Assembly (NCBI GenBank): GCA_937952285.1
Contig: CALFZE010000035.1
Location: 1-8,079 of the forward strand
Direction of reading: 5' to 3'
Origin: UBA2428 sp002343545
Lineage (GTDB): Bacteria; Bdellovibrionota; UBA2428
Length of the DNA stretch: 8,079 nucleotides
The translations under genes were made by a program, and so were the position numbers. Positions within the stretch are counted from its first letter, which is position 1; each line of letters opens with the position of its first letter. The notes under the pieces were generated by a model. The model was not told where the DNA came from and did no database searches. It saw only the letters and a list, made by a program, of their open reading frames with translations. This document shows positions 1-6,366 of this stretch, piece after piece.

Positions 1-409
1 CGACCTCGAAGCGAAGCCGGTAACGCGCGCCGAGCCCCAAGAAGCTCGCGCGCGCGGGATTCTCGGCGAGCCAGGCCTCGAAGACTTGGGGCCATTCCAC
101 GATCATAAGTCGCACGTCCTCGAAGGCCTCGAGGCCGATCTTCGCGACGTCCTCCGCGTCTTCCAGACGATACGCGTCCATGTGCAAGGCCACGCCCCCC
201 GCGGGCAGGCGGTGCGACAAGACTTTCAGGAAAGTCGGGCTCTGCACTTCGCCGGGCGGGATGCCCTCGAGCGAGAGGAGGGTCTTGGCGAAGCTCGTTT
301 TGCCCGCGCCCAAATCGCCTTCCAGCAAAACGAGCGGCGCGCCCCGCCCCGCGGTCGCGAGATATTCCTGGCGCAGACGCCGGGCTTCCTCGACGAAATG
401 AAGTTCCAC
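1..409 (-). CDS. tsaE: TsaE, tRNA threonylcarbamoyladenosine biosynthesis ATPase (C-terminus cut by window edge)
   Basis: TsaE is the P-loop ATPase that works with TsaB and TsaD in the cytoplasm to place the threonylcarbamoyl group on A37 of ANN-decoding tRNAs. Translating the minus strand gives 136 residues before the window ends. Visible family signatures are the Walker A GDLGAGKT (about 31-38), the SPTF motif (57-60), the HMDAYRL segment (76-82, the HxDxYR signature) and VEWP (104-107, Walker B-like Glu-Trp). The family is usually about 150 residues, so only a short C-terminal piece is missing. I chose the GTG at 407-409: it is the only start candidate placing the P-loop at the usual distance, with no ATG, GTG or TTG between it and the glmM stop. 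No Shine-Dalgarno sequence is evident. It lies 25 nt after glmM, so it is probably co-transcribed and reinitiated. The function is secure from motifs; the exact start is less so. Confidence 0.93.
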   Translation of the reverse strand, partial: MELHFVEEARRLRQEYLATAGRGAPLVLLEGDLGAGKTSFAKTLLSLEGIPPGEVQSPTFLKVLSHRLPAGGVALHMDAYRLEDAEDVAKIGLEAFEDVRLMIVEWPQVFEAWLAENPARASFLGLGARYRLRFEV

Positions 410-434
410 GCGCGCGCGTTCCGGGAGCTCGCGC

Positions 435-1805
435 TCAGCCTTGGCCGAGGCTCTTCTGGATGCTGCCCGCGATCTCGTCGGCGAGGGAATGGATGACCGC
501 TTCGTCCTCACCTTCGATCATGACGCGGCAAAGGGGCTCCGTGCCCGAGTAGCGCACGAGGAGGCGCCCACGGTCGCCGAGCGTCGACTTGGCCTTGTCC
601 ATGAGCTTCTTCACATCCGCGATTTCTTCGAGCGGCATCTTCTTCGCGACGCGCACGTTGCGAAGGACCTGCGGCACGATCGACATGATCTTCTGGAGCT
701 CGGAGAGGGGCTTGCCCGTGCGTCGCATGACCGCCATGACGGCCAGACCCGCGACGACGCCGTCGCCCGTGCTCGTGTGGTCGAGGAGCAGGATGTGCCC
801 CGACTGCTCGCCGCCCAGGTTGTAACCCTGCTTACGCATGAGATCCACGACGGCGCGGTCGCCGATGCCGGCGTGCACGAGCTCGAGGCCCTTGCCGCGA
901 AGCGCGATCTCCAGTCCCATGTTGCTCATCGGCGTGGCGACGACGGTGCGCTTGGCGAGCACGCCCCGCTCGGCGAAGTCCGCCGCGAGGATCGCCATGA
1001 TGTGGTCGCCGTCGACGACCTGCCCTTCGTCGTCGACGAGGCAAAGGCGATCGGCGTCGCCGTCGAGCGCGAGGCCGAGGTCCGCGCGGTAGCGCTTCAC
1101 GGCCTCGATCATGGGCTGCGGGTGCAACGCGCCCGACTCGTGGTTGATGTTCGTGCCGTCCGGCGAGTTCGCGAGCACGATGACTTCGGCGCCGAGCTCT
1201 TCCAAGACGAGGGGCGCGAACTTGTAGGCCGCGCCGTGCGCGCAATCGAGCACGATGCGCATGCCGCGCAGGTCATGCCCGAGCGGAAAGATGTTCTTGG
1301 CGTGCACGACGTAGCGGCCCATGGCGTCGTCGATGCGCTTGGCCTTGCCGAGCTGCGCGCCCGTGGGGAGCGAATCGGCGAGCTCGGCCGACAGGATAAG
1401 GCGTTCGATCTCGAGCTCGACGTCGTCGGGCAGCTTGTAGCCGTCGTGGCCGAAGATCTTGATGCCGTTGTATTCGTAGGTGTTGTGCGAAGCGCTCACC
1501 ATGATGCCGGCGTCGGCGCGCATGCTCGTCGTGAGGAAGGCCACGCCCGGCGTGGGCATGGGCCCCACGAGCAAGGCCTTCGCGCCTTGGCTCGTGATGC
1601 CGGCAGCCAAGGCCTGCTCGATCATGTAGGAGCTGCGGCGCGTGTCCTTGCCGATCAGGATGACGGTTTGCTTGTCGACCCGCTTCGAACGTCCGCGGAA
1701 GTGATGCGCCACCGCGCGACCGCATTGCAGCGCGATCTCGGCGGTCATCGGATAACGGTTCGCGATCCCACGAATTCCATCGGTGCCAAAAAGCTTCGAA
1801 GCCAT
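435..1805 (-). CDS. glmM: GlmM, phosphoglucosamine mutase
   Basis: GlmM converts glucosamine-6-phosphate to glucosamine-1-phosphate in the cytoplasm, the step feeding UDP-GlcNAc for peptidoglycan and lipopolysaccharide. The protein is 456 residues, near the usual ~445-450. Domains in order: N-terminal KLFGTDGIRG (4-13), the catalytic phosphoserine loop SASHN (104-108, Ser106 the likely phosphorylated residue), the GlmM-type PDGTNIN (215-221), the metal loop DGDADR (248-253), the sugar-binding GEQSGH (332-337) and the phosphate-binding RYSGTEP (418-424). PDGTNIN and the GTDGIRG start separate it from phosphomannomutase or phosphoglucomutase. The ATG at 1803-1805 is preceded by a weak AGGG-type Shine-Dalgarno. 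In many bacteria glmM follows cdaA-cdaR directly, but here an opposing gene and a hairpin intervene, so it probably has its own promoter. The residue after SASHN is Thr rather than the common Pro. Confidence 0.97.
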   Translation of the reverse strand: MASKLFGTDGIRGIANRYPMTAEIALQCGRAVAHHFRGRSKRVDKQTVILIGKDTRRSSYMIEQALAAGITSQGAKALLVGPMPTPGVAFLTTSMRADAGIMVSASHNTYEYNGIKIFGHDGYKLPDDVELEIERLILSAELADSLPTGAQLGKAKRIDDAMGRYVVHAKNIFPLGHDLRGMRIVLDCAHGAAYKFAPLVLEELGAEVIVLANSPDGTNINHESGALHPQPMIEAVKRYRADLGLALDGDADRLCLVDDEGQVVDGDHIMAILAADFAERGVLAKRTVVATPMSNMGLEIALRGKGLELVHAGIGDRAVVDLMRKQGYNLGGEQSGHILLLDHTSTGDGVVAGLAVMAVMRRTGKPLSELQKIMSIVPQVLRNVRVAKKMPLEEIADVKKLMDKAKSTLGDRGRLLVRYSGTEPLCRVMIEGEDEAVIHSLADEIAGSIQKSLGQG

Positions 1806-1893
1806 CGCGCCACCCTAGCGTTGTCACGGCCCCCGGTCGAGCCCCTCCCCACGCGCGTGGACCTTGGCCAAGCCACAAGCTAAACTTCTCAAT
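1806..1893. other. Divergent intergenic region between glmM and the plus-strand gene
   Basis: These 88 bases separate glmM (minus) from the lower-GC gene (plus). A promoter for glmM-tsaE and one for the divergent gene would both be expected here or just inside the neighbouring 5' ends. On neither strand do I see a convincing -35/-10 pair with proper spacing, nor a riboswitch-like fold. A GC palindrome, ACGCGCGT, lies at 1851-1858. The composition shifts from GC-rich near glmM to AT-richer after about 1875. The promoter role is inferred from gene orientation only. Confidence 0.4.
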
Positions 1894-2400
1894 ATGCGAC
1901 GACTGCGATCCCGGGGCTTCTGGGTGCTTGCTATCACGCTCGTTTTGCTTCTCGAAGGATTCAGACGCTGCTCGGAGTTCGAGATCATCCGAATCGAAAA
2001 AGACGTCGTGTTAAGAAATGCCGTTGAAGCCCCGAGACCTTGGATATCCGAAGCAGAGGCCGTATCCCAAATCCTCCGCTATCGTCACAGCTTCGATATC
2101 GATTCAAACGACAGCTTTACCCAATTTTGGCTGGATCCGACCGAAGCGACTCGCCTCTTCGCCGAACTAGCCTCCAAGGCCCCAAAAGAAGCGCTCGAAT
2201 ATCGCTGCGACTCTCAAATAGGCCGCGGCTGGACCAACCTCGACTACTGCGACTTCGCGACCATGCAAAACACTGGATTCCACGCCTTCACCCATCAACA
2301 TCCCCCAACCTGCCAAGCATGTCCCCCTCACATCGACGTCTTTTGGCTTCACCCCAAAACCGGAGAAGTCATCCTCATCAGCGCCCCCAAAACTCCCTAG
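1894..2400 (+). CDS. Hypothetical membrane-anchored protein, lower GC, opposite strand
   Basis: I do not recognise this 168-residue protein. It begins with a basic stretch MRRLRSRGFW and a hydrophobic segment (about 9-20) ending in EGFRRC. This fits a signal anchor with the rest outside the cytoplasm; no proper lipobox precedes Cys26. The remainder is soluble and aromatic-rich, with Cys at 26, 105, 119, 140 and 143, including a CQAC pair in a Pro-rich loop (PPTCQACPP). The C-terminus has a strand-like DVFWLHPKTGEVILI stretch. A TTG at 1864 in frame would add 10 residues. I prefer the ATG at 1894 because it starts directly at the charged-hydrophobic leader, although neither start has a clear ribosome site. 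By hand count 1921-2220 is about 52% GC, against 65-70% in neighbouring genes. It is the only plus-strand gene and sits inside a normally contiguous gene string, suggesting acquisition. An open frame with a coherent signal-anchor design favours a real gene. Confidence 0.68.
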   Translation: MRRLRSRGFWVLAITLVLLLEGFRRCSEFEIIRIEKDVVLRNAVEAPRPWISEAEAVSQILRYRHSFDIDSNDSFTQFWLDPTEATRLFAELASKAPKEALEYRCDSQIGRGWTNLDYCDFATMQNTGFHAFTHQHPPTCQACPPHIDVFWLHPKTGEVILISAPKTP

Positions 2401-2478
2401 CCCACCAAACTACGCGCCCCGGACTACGCACCCCCAGCGCTGCCAAAGGCACAAGCTTCCACGCAAACCAAGCGAAGG

Positions 2479-2605
2479 CTCCCGACGCTCAAAAAGGGTC
2501 GAGCGCAAGGCGGCGCCCGGGCGAGGAGCGGAGCTTATTCAATTATAAGTGAGCACCGCAGCCCGGTCGCCAACGCAGCGAACGGCCCTTTTTCAGCGTC
2601 GGGAG
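2479..2605. repeat. 127-nt nested inverted repeat, probable bidirectional terminator or dispersed hairpin element
   Basis: The outer arms at 2479-2498 and 2586-2605 are inverted copies matching at 19 of 20 positions (CTCCCGACGCT, one variable base, AAAAAGGG). Inner blocks pair on the same axis near 2541.5-2542: GGCG 2512-2515 with CGCC 2568-2571, CCGGGC 2517-2522 with GCCCGG 2561-2566, and CTTAT 2534-2538 with ATAAG 2545-2549 closing a 6-nt loop. Stretches between blocks are mismatched, so it is a long imperfect hairpin. Each strand carries a five-T run in the distal arm (plus 2589-2593; minus the complement of 2491-2495). This suits termination of both the plus-strand gene and ybbR, which converge here. 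The right arm includes the end of ybbR. From memory, similar hairpins with CTGAAAAAGG-like ends recur between genes in several proteobacterial genomes; that identity is inference. Confidence 0.75.
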
Positions 2606-3579
2606 GGGATGGTGACGTCGACCCAGTCGGTGGAGCGGCGGACCACGCGCAGGTCCGGCGGCGCCTTCCAGAAGAGGCGCGCGCGCACGCCGCCCGGGCT
2701 CAGGTCGGCGATCTCGGCCCAGACCTCGATGGCCTCGGGCGGGAGCTTTTCCATGAGGACATCGGGGCCCTCGACCCAAAAGGTTACCGTCTGCGGCCGA
2801 ACGCGGATGCCGAGCTCACGCGGGTTCACGACACGAGCTTGGCTGCCGCTACCCATGCGTAAGCCGACGGGAATACCCTCGAGGCTACGCCGCGAGATGG
2901 GGCCCGAAAGCTCGACGATGGCGTGCACGATCTTGGCGTTCTCGTCGACGCTCACGCCGGGGAACTCGGCGAGGTTGACCTCGATGTCGAATTCCTGCCG
3001 CAGCGAGGTCGGCGTGAGCGGGATGGGCTTCGTCGGGATCGTCTCGACCGTCTGCAGGCGGCTCTGCGGCCCCTGCAGCTCGACGAGGCTGGGCTTGAAC
3101 GTGACCGTCTCGACCTTCGTGCCGTTCGGCAGCGAGCTCTCGAAGACGGCCCGCACGGGCACGCGCTTGATCGCCGCGCGGTCGAGCCGCACGGGGATGT
3201 TCCGCTGCGAAATCGAGACGACCCGCAGCCCGATCGGCAGCTCGATCTGCTCCTCGCGGAGCGAGACTTCGAACTCGCCCAGACCTTGCGAAACGAGATC
3301 CACGGCCACGGTGATGGGGCGTTCCTCGATTTCCTTGAGGAAGGCGCGCGGGCCCGAAACCCGGTAGATGACTTCCTTCGGAACGTTATTCGCGATCAGG
3401 ACGTTCTTCGGCAGGCGATAGTCCAGCACGACCCGCTTCTCGATCTCGACGCGCTTGCCCCCCAGCACGGTGATCCAGAGCAAAACCGAGATGACGAGCG
3501 CGACGGCGCGCAGGATCCAAAGCTCGCGCTTCTTGCGTCCGAAGACGTCGATGGCGATGCGACGCGGTCTCTCAGCCAT
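2593..3579 (-). CDS. cdaR: YbbR-domain protein, CdaR-like regulator of diadenylate cyclase
   Basis: CdaR/YbbR proteins are membrane-anchored and bind CdaA to modulate c-di-AMP synthesis, with the YbbR domains facing outside the cytoplasm. The 328-residue product has a basic N-terminus, one membrane segment (about 20-40, LWILRAVALVISVLLWITVL) and about three YbbR-like repeats (roughly 42-133, 135-226 and 228-326). Each repeat carries the G-P turn typical of the family: VSGP (74-77), LQGP (168-171) and VEGP (269-272). The ATG at 3577-3579 overlaps the cdaA stop by 8 nt (ATGGCTGA), indicating translational coupling. A GAGAGGGG Shine-Dalgarno sits 8 nt upstream inside cdaA. The last three codons and the TGA lie inside the arm of the long inverted repeat. 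In Firmicutes CdaR either stimulates or inhibits CdaA, so the direction of regulation here cannot be read from sequence. The assignment rests on the repeats plus the adjacent cyclase. Confidence 0.92.
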   Translation of the reverse strand: MAERPRRIAIDVFGRKKRELWILRAVALVISVLLWITVLGGKRVEIEKRVVLDYRLPKNVLIANNVPKEVIYRVSGPRAFLKEIEERPITVAVDLVSQGLGEFEVSLREEQIELPIGLRVVSISQRNIPVRLDRAAIKRVPVRAVFESSLPNGTKVETVTFKPSLVELQGPQSRLQTVETIPTKPIPLTPTSLRQEFDIEVNLAEFPGVSVDENAKIVHAIVELSGPISRRSLEGIPVGLRMGSGSQARVVNPRELGIRVRPQTVTFWVEGPDVLMEKLPPEAIEVWAEIADLSPGGVRARLFWKAPPDLRVVRRSTDWVDVTIPSRR

Positions 3580-4405
3580 GGGTGGATCCCCTCTCGCCGT
3601 CCGCTTCGAGGCGCGAAGCTTCGTCTTCGTCCAGGAGGTCGAAGGCCCGCGCGAGCTCGCGACGGAGCTCCGACATGCCGAGCGCGCGCTTCATCTCGCC
3701 CAGCTCCACGAGCGAGATCTCGCCGCGCTCTTCCGAGACGACGACGACGACGGCGTCGGTTTCCTGCGTAAGGCCCACGGCCGCACGGTGCCGCGTGCCG
3801 AGGTTGCGATCGAGGTCCTTTTCGAGGGTCACCGGCACGAAGCAGCCGGCCGCGAGGATCTTGCCGCCCTGGATGATGACGGCGCCGTCGTGGATGGGCG
3901 AGTCCGTCATGAAGATCGACACGAGCAGTTCGGCCGTGACCTCGGCGTCCAGCTTCGTGGCGCCCTCGGCGTAGATCTTGAGGCCGTGTTGGCGCTCCAG
4001 CACGATGAGCGCCCCGATGCGCTTGGCCGCGAGGATATTGGCCGTCTTGCAGATTTCCTCGAGCACGGAGACGGCACGCGAGCGCGCGGCCATGCTGCTC
4101 GTCTGGAAGGGGTTGCGCCCCATGTTCGCGAGCGCGCGGCGGATCTCGTCCTGGAAGAGGATGACCGTGATGAGAAAGAGGTAATCGAAGAACTGCTTGA
4201 GCAGGTAGTTCAGGACGAAAAGCTTCAGGCGATCACTAAGAATGTAGGCCGCCGAAACGAGCCCGAGGCCCGTGAGAATCTGAACCGCCCGCGTGCCCCG
4301 GATCAGGAGCAGCAGGCGGTAGATGAGGATGTAGACGAGGCCGATGTCGAGAAGGTCGAGGATCCTCAGCTGCCCGAAGATCTGCTTCAGGAAACCGAAG
4401 GCCAT
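3572..4405 (-). CDS. cdaA: CdaA, membrane diadenylate cyclase (c-di-AMP synthase)
   Basis: CdaA (also DacA) condenses two ATP into the second messenger c-di-AMP on the cytoplasmic face of the membrane. The protein is 277 residues, close to the ~273 of Bacillus CdaA. Hydrophobic segments at roughly 19-36, 41-57 and 72-85 fit the three-helix anchor. The DAC (DisA_N) domain follows at about 100-230, with the nucleotide-binding GALIVLER (131-138), the catalytic IHDGAVII (171-178, DGA at 173-175) and the ATP-contacting GTRHRAAVG (203-211, RHR at 205-207), so an active enzyme is expected. I use the ATG at 4403-4405 rather than the TTG one codon upstream because GGAGGGGAG (complement of 4413-4421) lies 7 nt before it. 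It follows ftsH by 23 nt and overlaps cdaR by 8 nt. The acidic C-terminal tail after about 255 (LLDEDEASRLEADGE) is variable and probably non-catalytic. Confidence 0.97.
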   Translation of the reverse strand: MAFGFLKQIFGQLRILDLLDIGLVYILIYRLLLLIRGTRAVQILTGLGLVSAAYILSDRLKLFVLNYLLKQFFDYLFLITVILFQDEIRRALANMGRNPFQTSSMAARSRAVSVLEEICKTANILAAKRIGALIVLERQHGLKIYAEGATKLDAEVTAELLVSIFMTDSPIHDGAVIIQGGKILAAGCFVPVTLEKDLDRNLGTRHRAAVGLTQETDAVVVVVSEERGEISLVELGEMKRALGMSELRRELARAFDLLDEDEASRLEADGERGSTHG

Positions 4406-4412
4406 CAATCCA

Positions 4413-4421
4413 CTCCCCTCC
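4413..4421 (-). promoter_or_regulatory. Strong Shine-Dalgarno site of cdaA
   Basis: On the minus strand this reads GGAGGGGAG, 7 nt before the ATG at 4403-4405. It decides between that ATG and the adjacent in-frame TTG at 4406-4408. It is the clearest ribosome-binding site among the operon genes and suggests independent, efficient initiation of cdaA despite the short distance from ftsH. Confidence 0.75.
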
Positions 4422-4428
4422 GCAACGA

Positions 4429-6357
4429 TCAGGCCTTAACGGGCTTGGCGAGGTCGATCACGGTCCCGGCGGCTTTCTCGCCGTCCTTCGTTTCCGTCTG
4501 CGCGGCCTGGGCCGGCGCCGCCACGGGCTCCGGAGCCCGCGGCTTCAGCGCCTGGCCCTTCATGAGCGCCTCGATATCTTCGGCTTCAATCGTTTCGTAC
4601 TCGAGGAGCGCCTTCGACATCGCGTGCAGGATGACGACGTTGTCTTGCAGGACTTGGCGCGCGCGTTGGTAGTTGCGCTCGACGATGTGTCGGATTTCTT
4701 CGTCGATCATGCGGCTCGTCTCTTCCGAGACGTGCTCGCGGCCCGCGATCTCGCGCCCCAAGAAGACGTTCTCGGACTTTCCGCCGCCGCTGAAGTTGAG
4801 CGGCCCAAGCTTGTCGCTCATGCCCCACTCGGTGACCATCTTGCGGGCCAGGTCCGTCGCGCGCTCGATGTCGTTCGAAGCGCCCGTCGTGAGGTGACCG
4901 AAGATGACTTCTTCCGCGACCCGGCCGCCCATCATGAAAGAGATCAAAGCCTCGGCCTTGTCCTTCGTGAGGGTAAAGCGGTCGTCCGTCGGAAGCGTGT
5001 ACGTCACGCCGAGGGCGGGACCGCGCGGAATGATCGTGACCTTGTGGACGGGATCGTTGCCCGGCACGAGGGCGCCCACGATGGCGTGGCCGGACTCGTG
5101 GTAGGCCGTGTGCTTCTTCTCTTCGTCCGACATGACGAGGCTCTTGCGGGCCGAGCCCATGACGACCTTGTCCTTGGCGAATTCAAAGTCCCAGTTCGTG
5201 ACGAGGTCGCGGTCGCTGCGGGCCGCGTTGAGCGCCGCCTCGTTCACGAGGTTCTCGATGTCGGCGCCCACGAAGCCGGGGGTGCCGCGCGCAATGTTCT
5301 CGAGGTTGATGTCCCCCGCGAGCGGGATCTTCTTGGTGTGAACCTTGAGGATGGCGAGACGACCGCGGAGGTCGGGTTTCTGCACCATGATACGACGGTC
5401 AAAGCGACCCGGACGCAGGAGCGCGGGATCGAGCACGTCGACGCGGTTCGTGGCCGCGATGATGATGATACCTTCGTTCCCCTCGAAACCGTCCATCTCG
5501 ACGAGGAGCTGGTTCAAGGTCTGTTCGCGTTCGTCGTGACCGCCGCCGAGGCCCGCACCACGGTGACGACCGACGGCGTCGATTTCGTCGATGAAGATGA
5601 GGCAGGGCGCCGACTTCTTCGCGTTCTCGAAGAGCGAGCGGACGCGCGAAGCGCCCACACCCACGAACATCTCGACGAAGTCCGAACCCGAGATCGAGAA
5701 GAAGGGCACGCCCGCTTCGCCGGCCACGGCCTTCGCGAGGAGGGTCTTACCCGTGCCCGGAGGACCGATGAGCAGAGCGCCTTTCGGGATCCGGCCGCCG
5801 AGGCGGGTGAACTTCTTGGGGTTCTTGAGGAAGTCGACGACTTCCTCGAGTTCGAACTTCGCTTCGTCGCAGCCCGCGACGTCGCTGAAGCGCAGCTTGC
5901 TCTGGTTCTCGCTGAAGAGCTTGGCGCGCGATTGGCCGAAGCTGAGGGCCTTGTTCGAGCCGCTCTGGAGCTGACGCATGAAGAGGAAGAAAATGCCCAG
6001 AATCAAAAGTACGGGCACCCACGACAGCAGCGCCGTCTGCAGGAAGCTCGGCTTGGGCTCTTCCTTGAAGTCCGGACGAATGCCGTGCTTCATCATGATC
6101 CCTTGGTAGAGATCCGAGCGGGAGCCCGTCGAGGTGAAGGCGGCCCCGTCTTTATAGGGGGGCTTGAACTTGCCGACGACCTGCGACTCGCCGCGATAAG
6201 TCACGGACTCGACTTTGCCTTCTTCCACGAGACGCATCATCTCGGAGAAGGAAATCTCGTTTTCCTTTTTCGTGGAAACTTGGGACTGCCCGACCAACCA
6301 AAGGATCCCGCCGATCGCGAGCATCCAGATTAGGACGAATCGAAGATTCGACTTCAT
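4429..6357 (-). CDS. ftsH: FtsH, ATP-dependent membrane zinc metalloprotease
   Basis: FtsH is a hexameric inner-membrane AAA+ protease that extracts and degrades unassembled membrane proteins and short-lived regulators. The 642-residue product is of normal size. It has two membrane segments (about 7-23 and 108-127) bracketing a small periplasmic domain. The AAA module follows: Walker A GPPGTGKT (198-205), pore motif FVGVG (231-235), Walker B LIFIDEID (253-260) and second region of homology ATNRVDVLDPALLRPGRFDR (302-321). The M41 protease domain shows the zinc site HESGH (420-424), with Asp496 in TTGASNDIERATD as the likely third ligand. After about 605 the tail is Ala/Pro/Lys-rich and probably disordered. 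The ATG at 6355-6357 lies 9 nt after the tilS stop with only a weak GAAAGA ribosome site, suggesting coupling to tilS. All catalytic residues are present. Confidence 0.98.
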   Translation of the reverse strand: MKSNLRFVLIWMLAIGGILWLVGQSQVSTKKENEISFSEMMRLVEEGKVESVTYRGESQVVGKFKPPYKDGAAFTSTGSRSDLYQGIMMKHGIRPDFKEEPKPSFLQTALLSWVPVLLILGIFFLFMRQLQSGSNKALSFGQSRAKLFSENQSKLRFSDVAGCDEAKFELEEVVDFLKNPKKFTRLGGRIPKGALLIGPPGTGKTLLAKAVAGEAGVPFFSISGSDFVEMFVGVGASRVRSLFENAKKSAPCLIFIDEIDAVGRHRGAGLGGGHDEREQTLNQLLVEMDGFEGNEGIIIIAATNRVDVLDPALLRPGRFDRRIMVQKPDLRGRLAILKVHTKKIPLAGDINLENIARGTPGFVGADIENLVNEAALNAARSDRDLVTNWDFEFAKDKVVMGSARKSLVMSDEEKKHTAYHESGHAIVGALVPGNDPVHKVTIIPRGPALGVTYTLPTDDRFTLTKDKAEALISFMMGGRVAEEVIFGHLTTGASNDIERATDLARKMVTEWGMSDKLGPLNFSGGGKSENVFLGREIAGREHVSEETSRMIDEEIRHIVERNYQRARQVLQDNVVILHAMSKALLEYETIEAEDIEALMKGQALKPRAPEPVAAPAQAAQTETKDGEKAAGTVIDLAKPVKA

Positions 6358-6366
6358 TCTTTCAGG

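Noticed and set aside
441..1883. Long plus-strand open frame (480 codons) opposite glmM
   Set aside because: It is the antisense shadow of glmM. Its translation is a biased Arg/Asp/His/Glu/Val/Leu mix without motifs, as expected opposite a GC-rich gene, while the minus strand has clear GlmM signatures.
1864..1893. TTG-to-ATG segment as -35/-10 promoter or as an extended N-terminus
   Set aside because: The TTG at 1864 lacks a ribosome site, and the AT-rich bases before 1894 do not form a -35/-10 pair with correct spacing. I keep it only as an alternative start.
2409..2433. Short direct repeat ACTACGC(G/A)CCC, two copies 14 nt apart
   Set aside because: It is only 11 nt with one mismatch, in a C-rich stretch after the low-GC gene. 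It is too short to call a target-site duplication or regulatory repeat.
2040..2552. Second plus-strand frame overlapping the low-GC gene
   Set aside because: It is rich in Pro, Arg and Ser, has no leader or motif, and runs into the inverted repeat. The 1894-2400 frame has a coherent signal anchor and a normal composition.
4624..6333. Very long plus-strand open frame (569 codons) opposite ftsH
   Set aside because: It is the antisense shadow of ftsH. No ribosome site, domains or hydrophobic segments make sense, and the composition is an artefact of GC-rich codons on the other strand.
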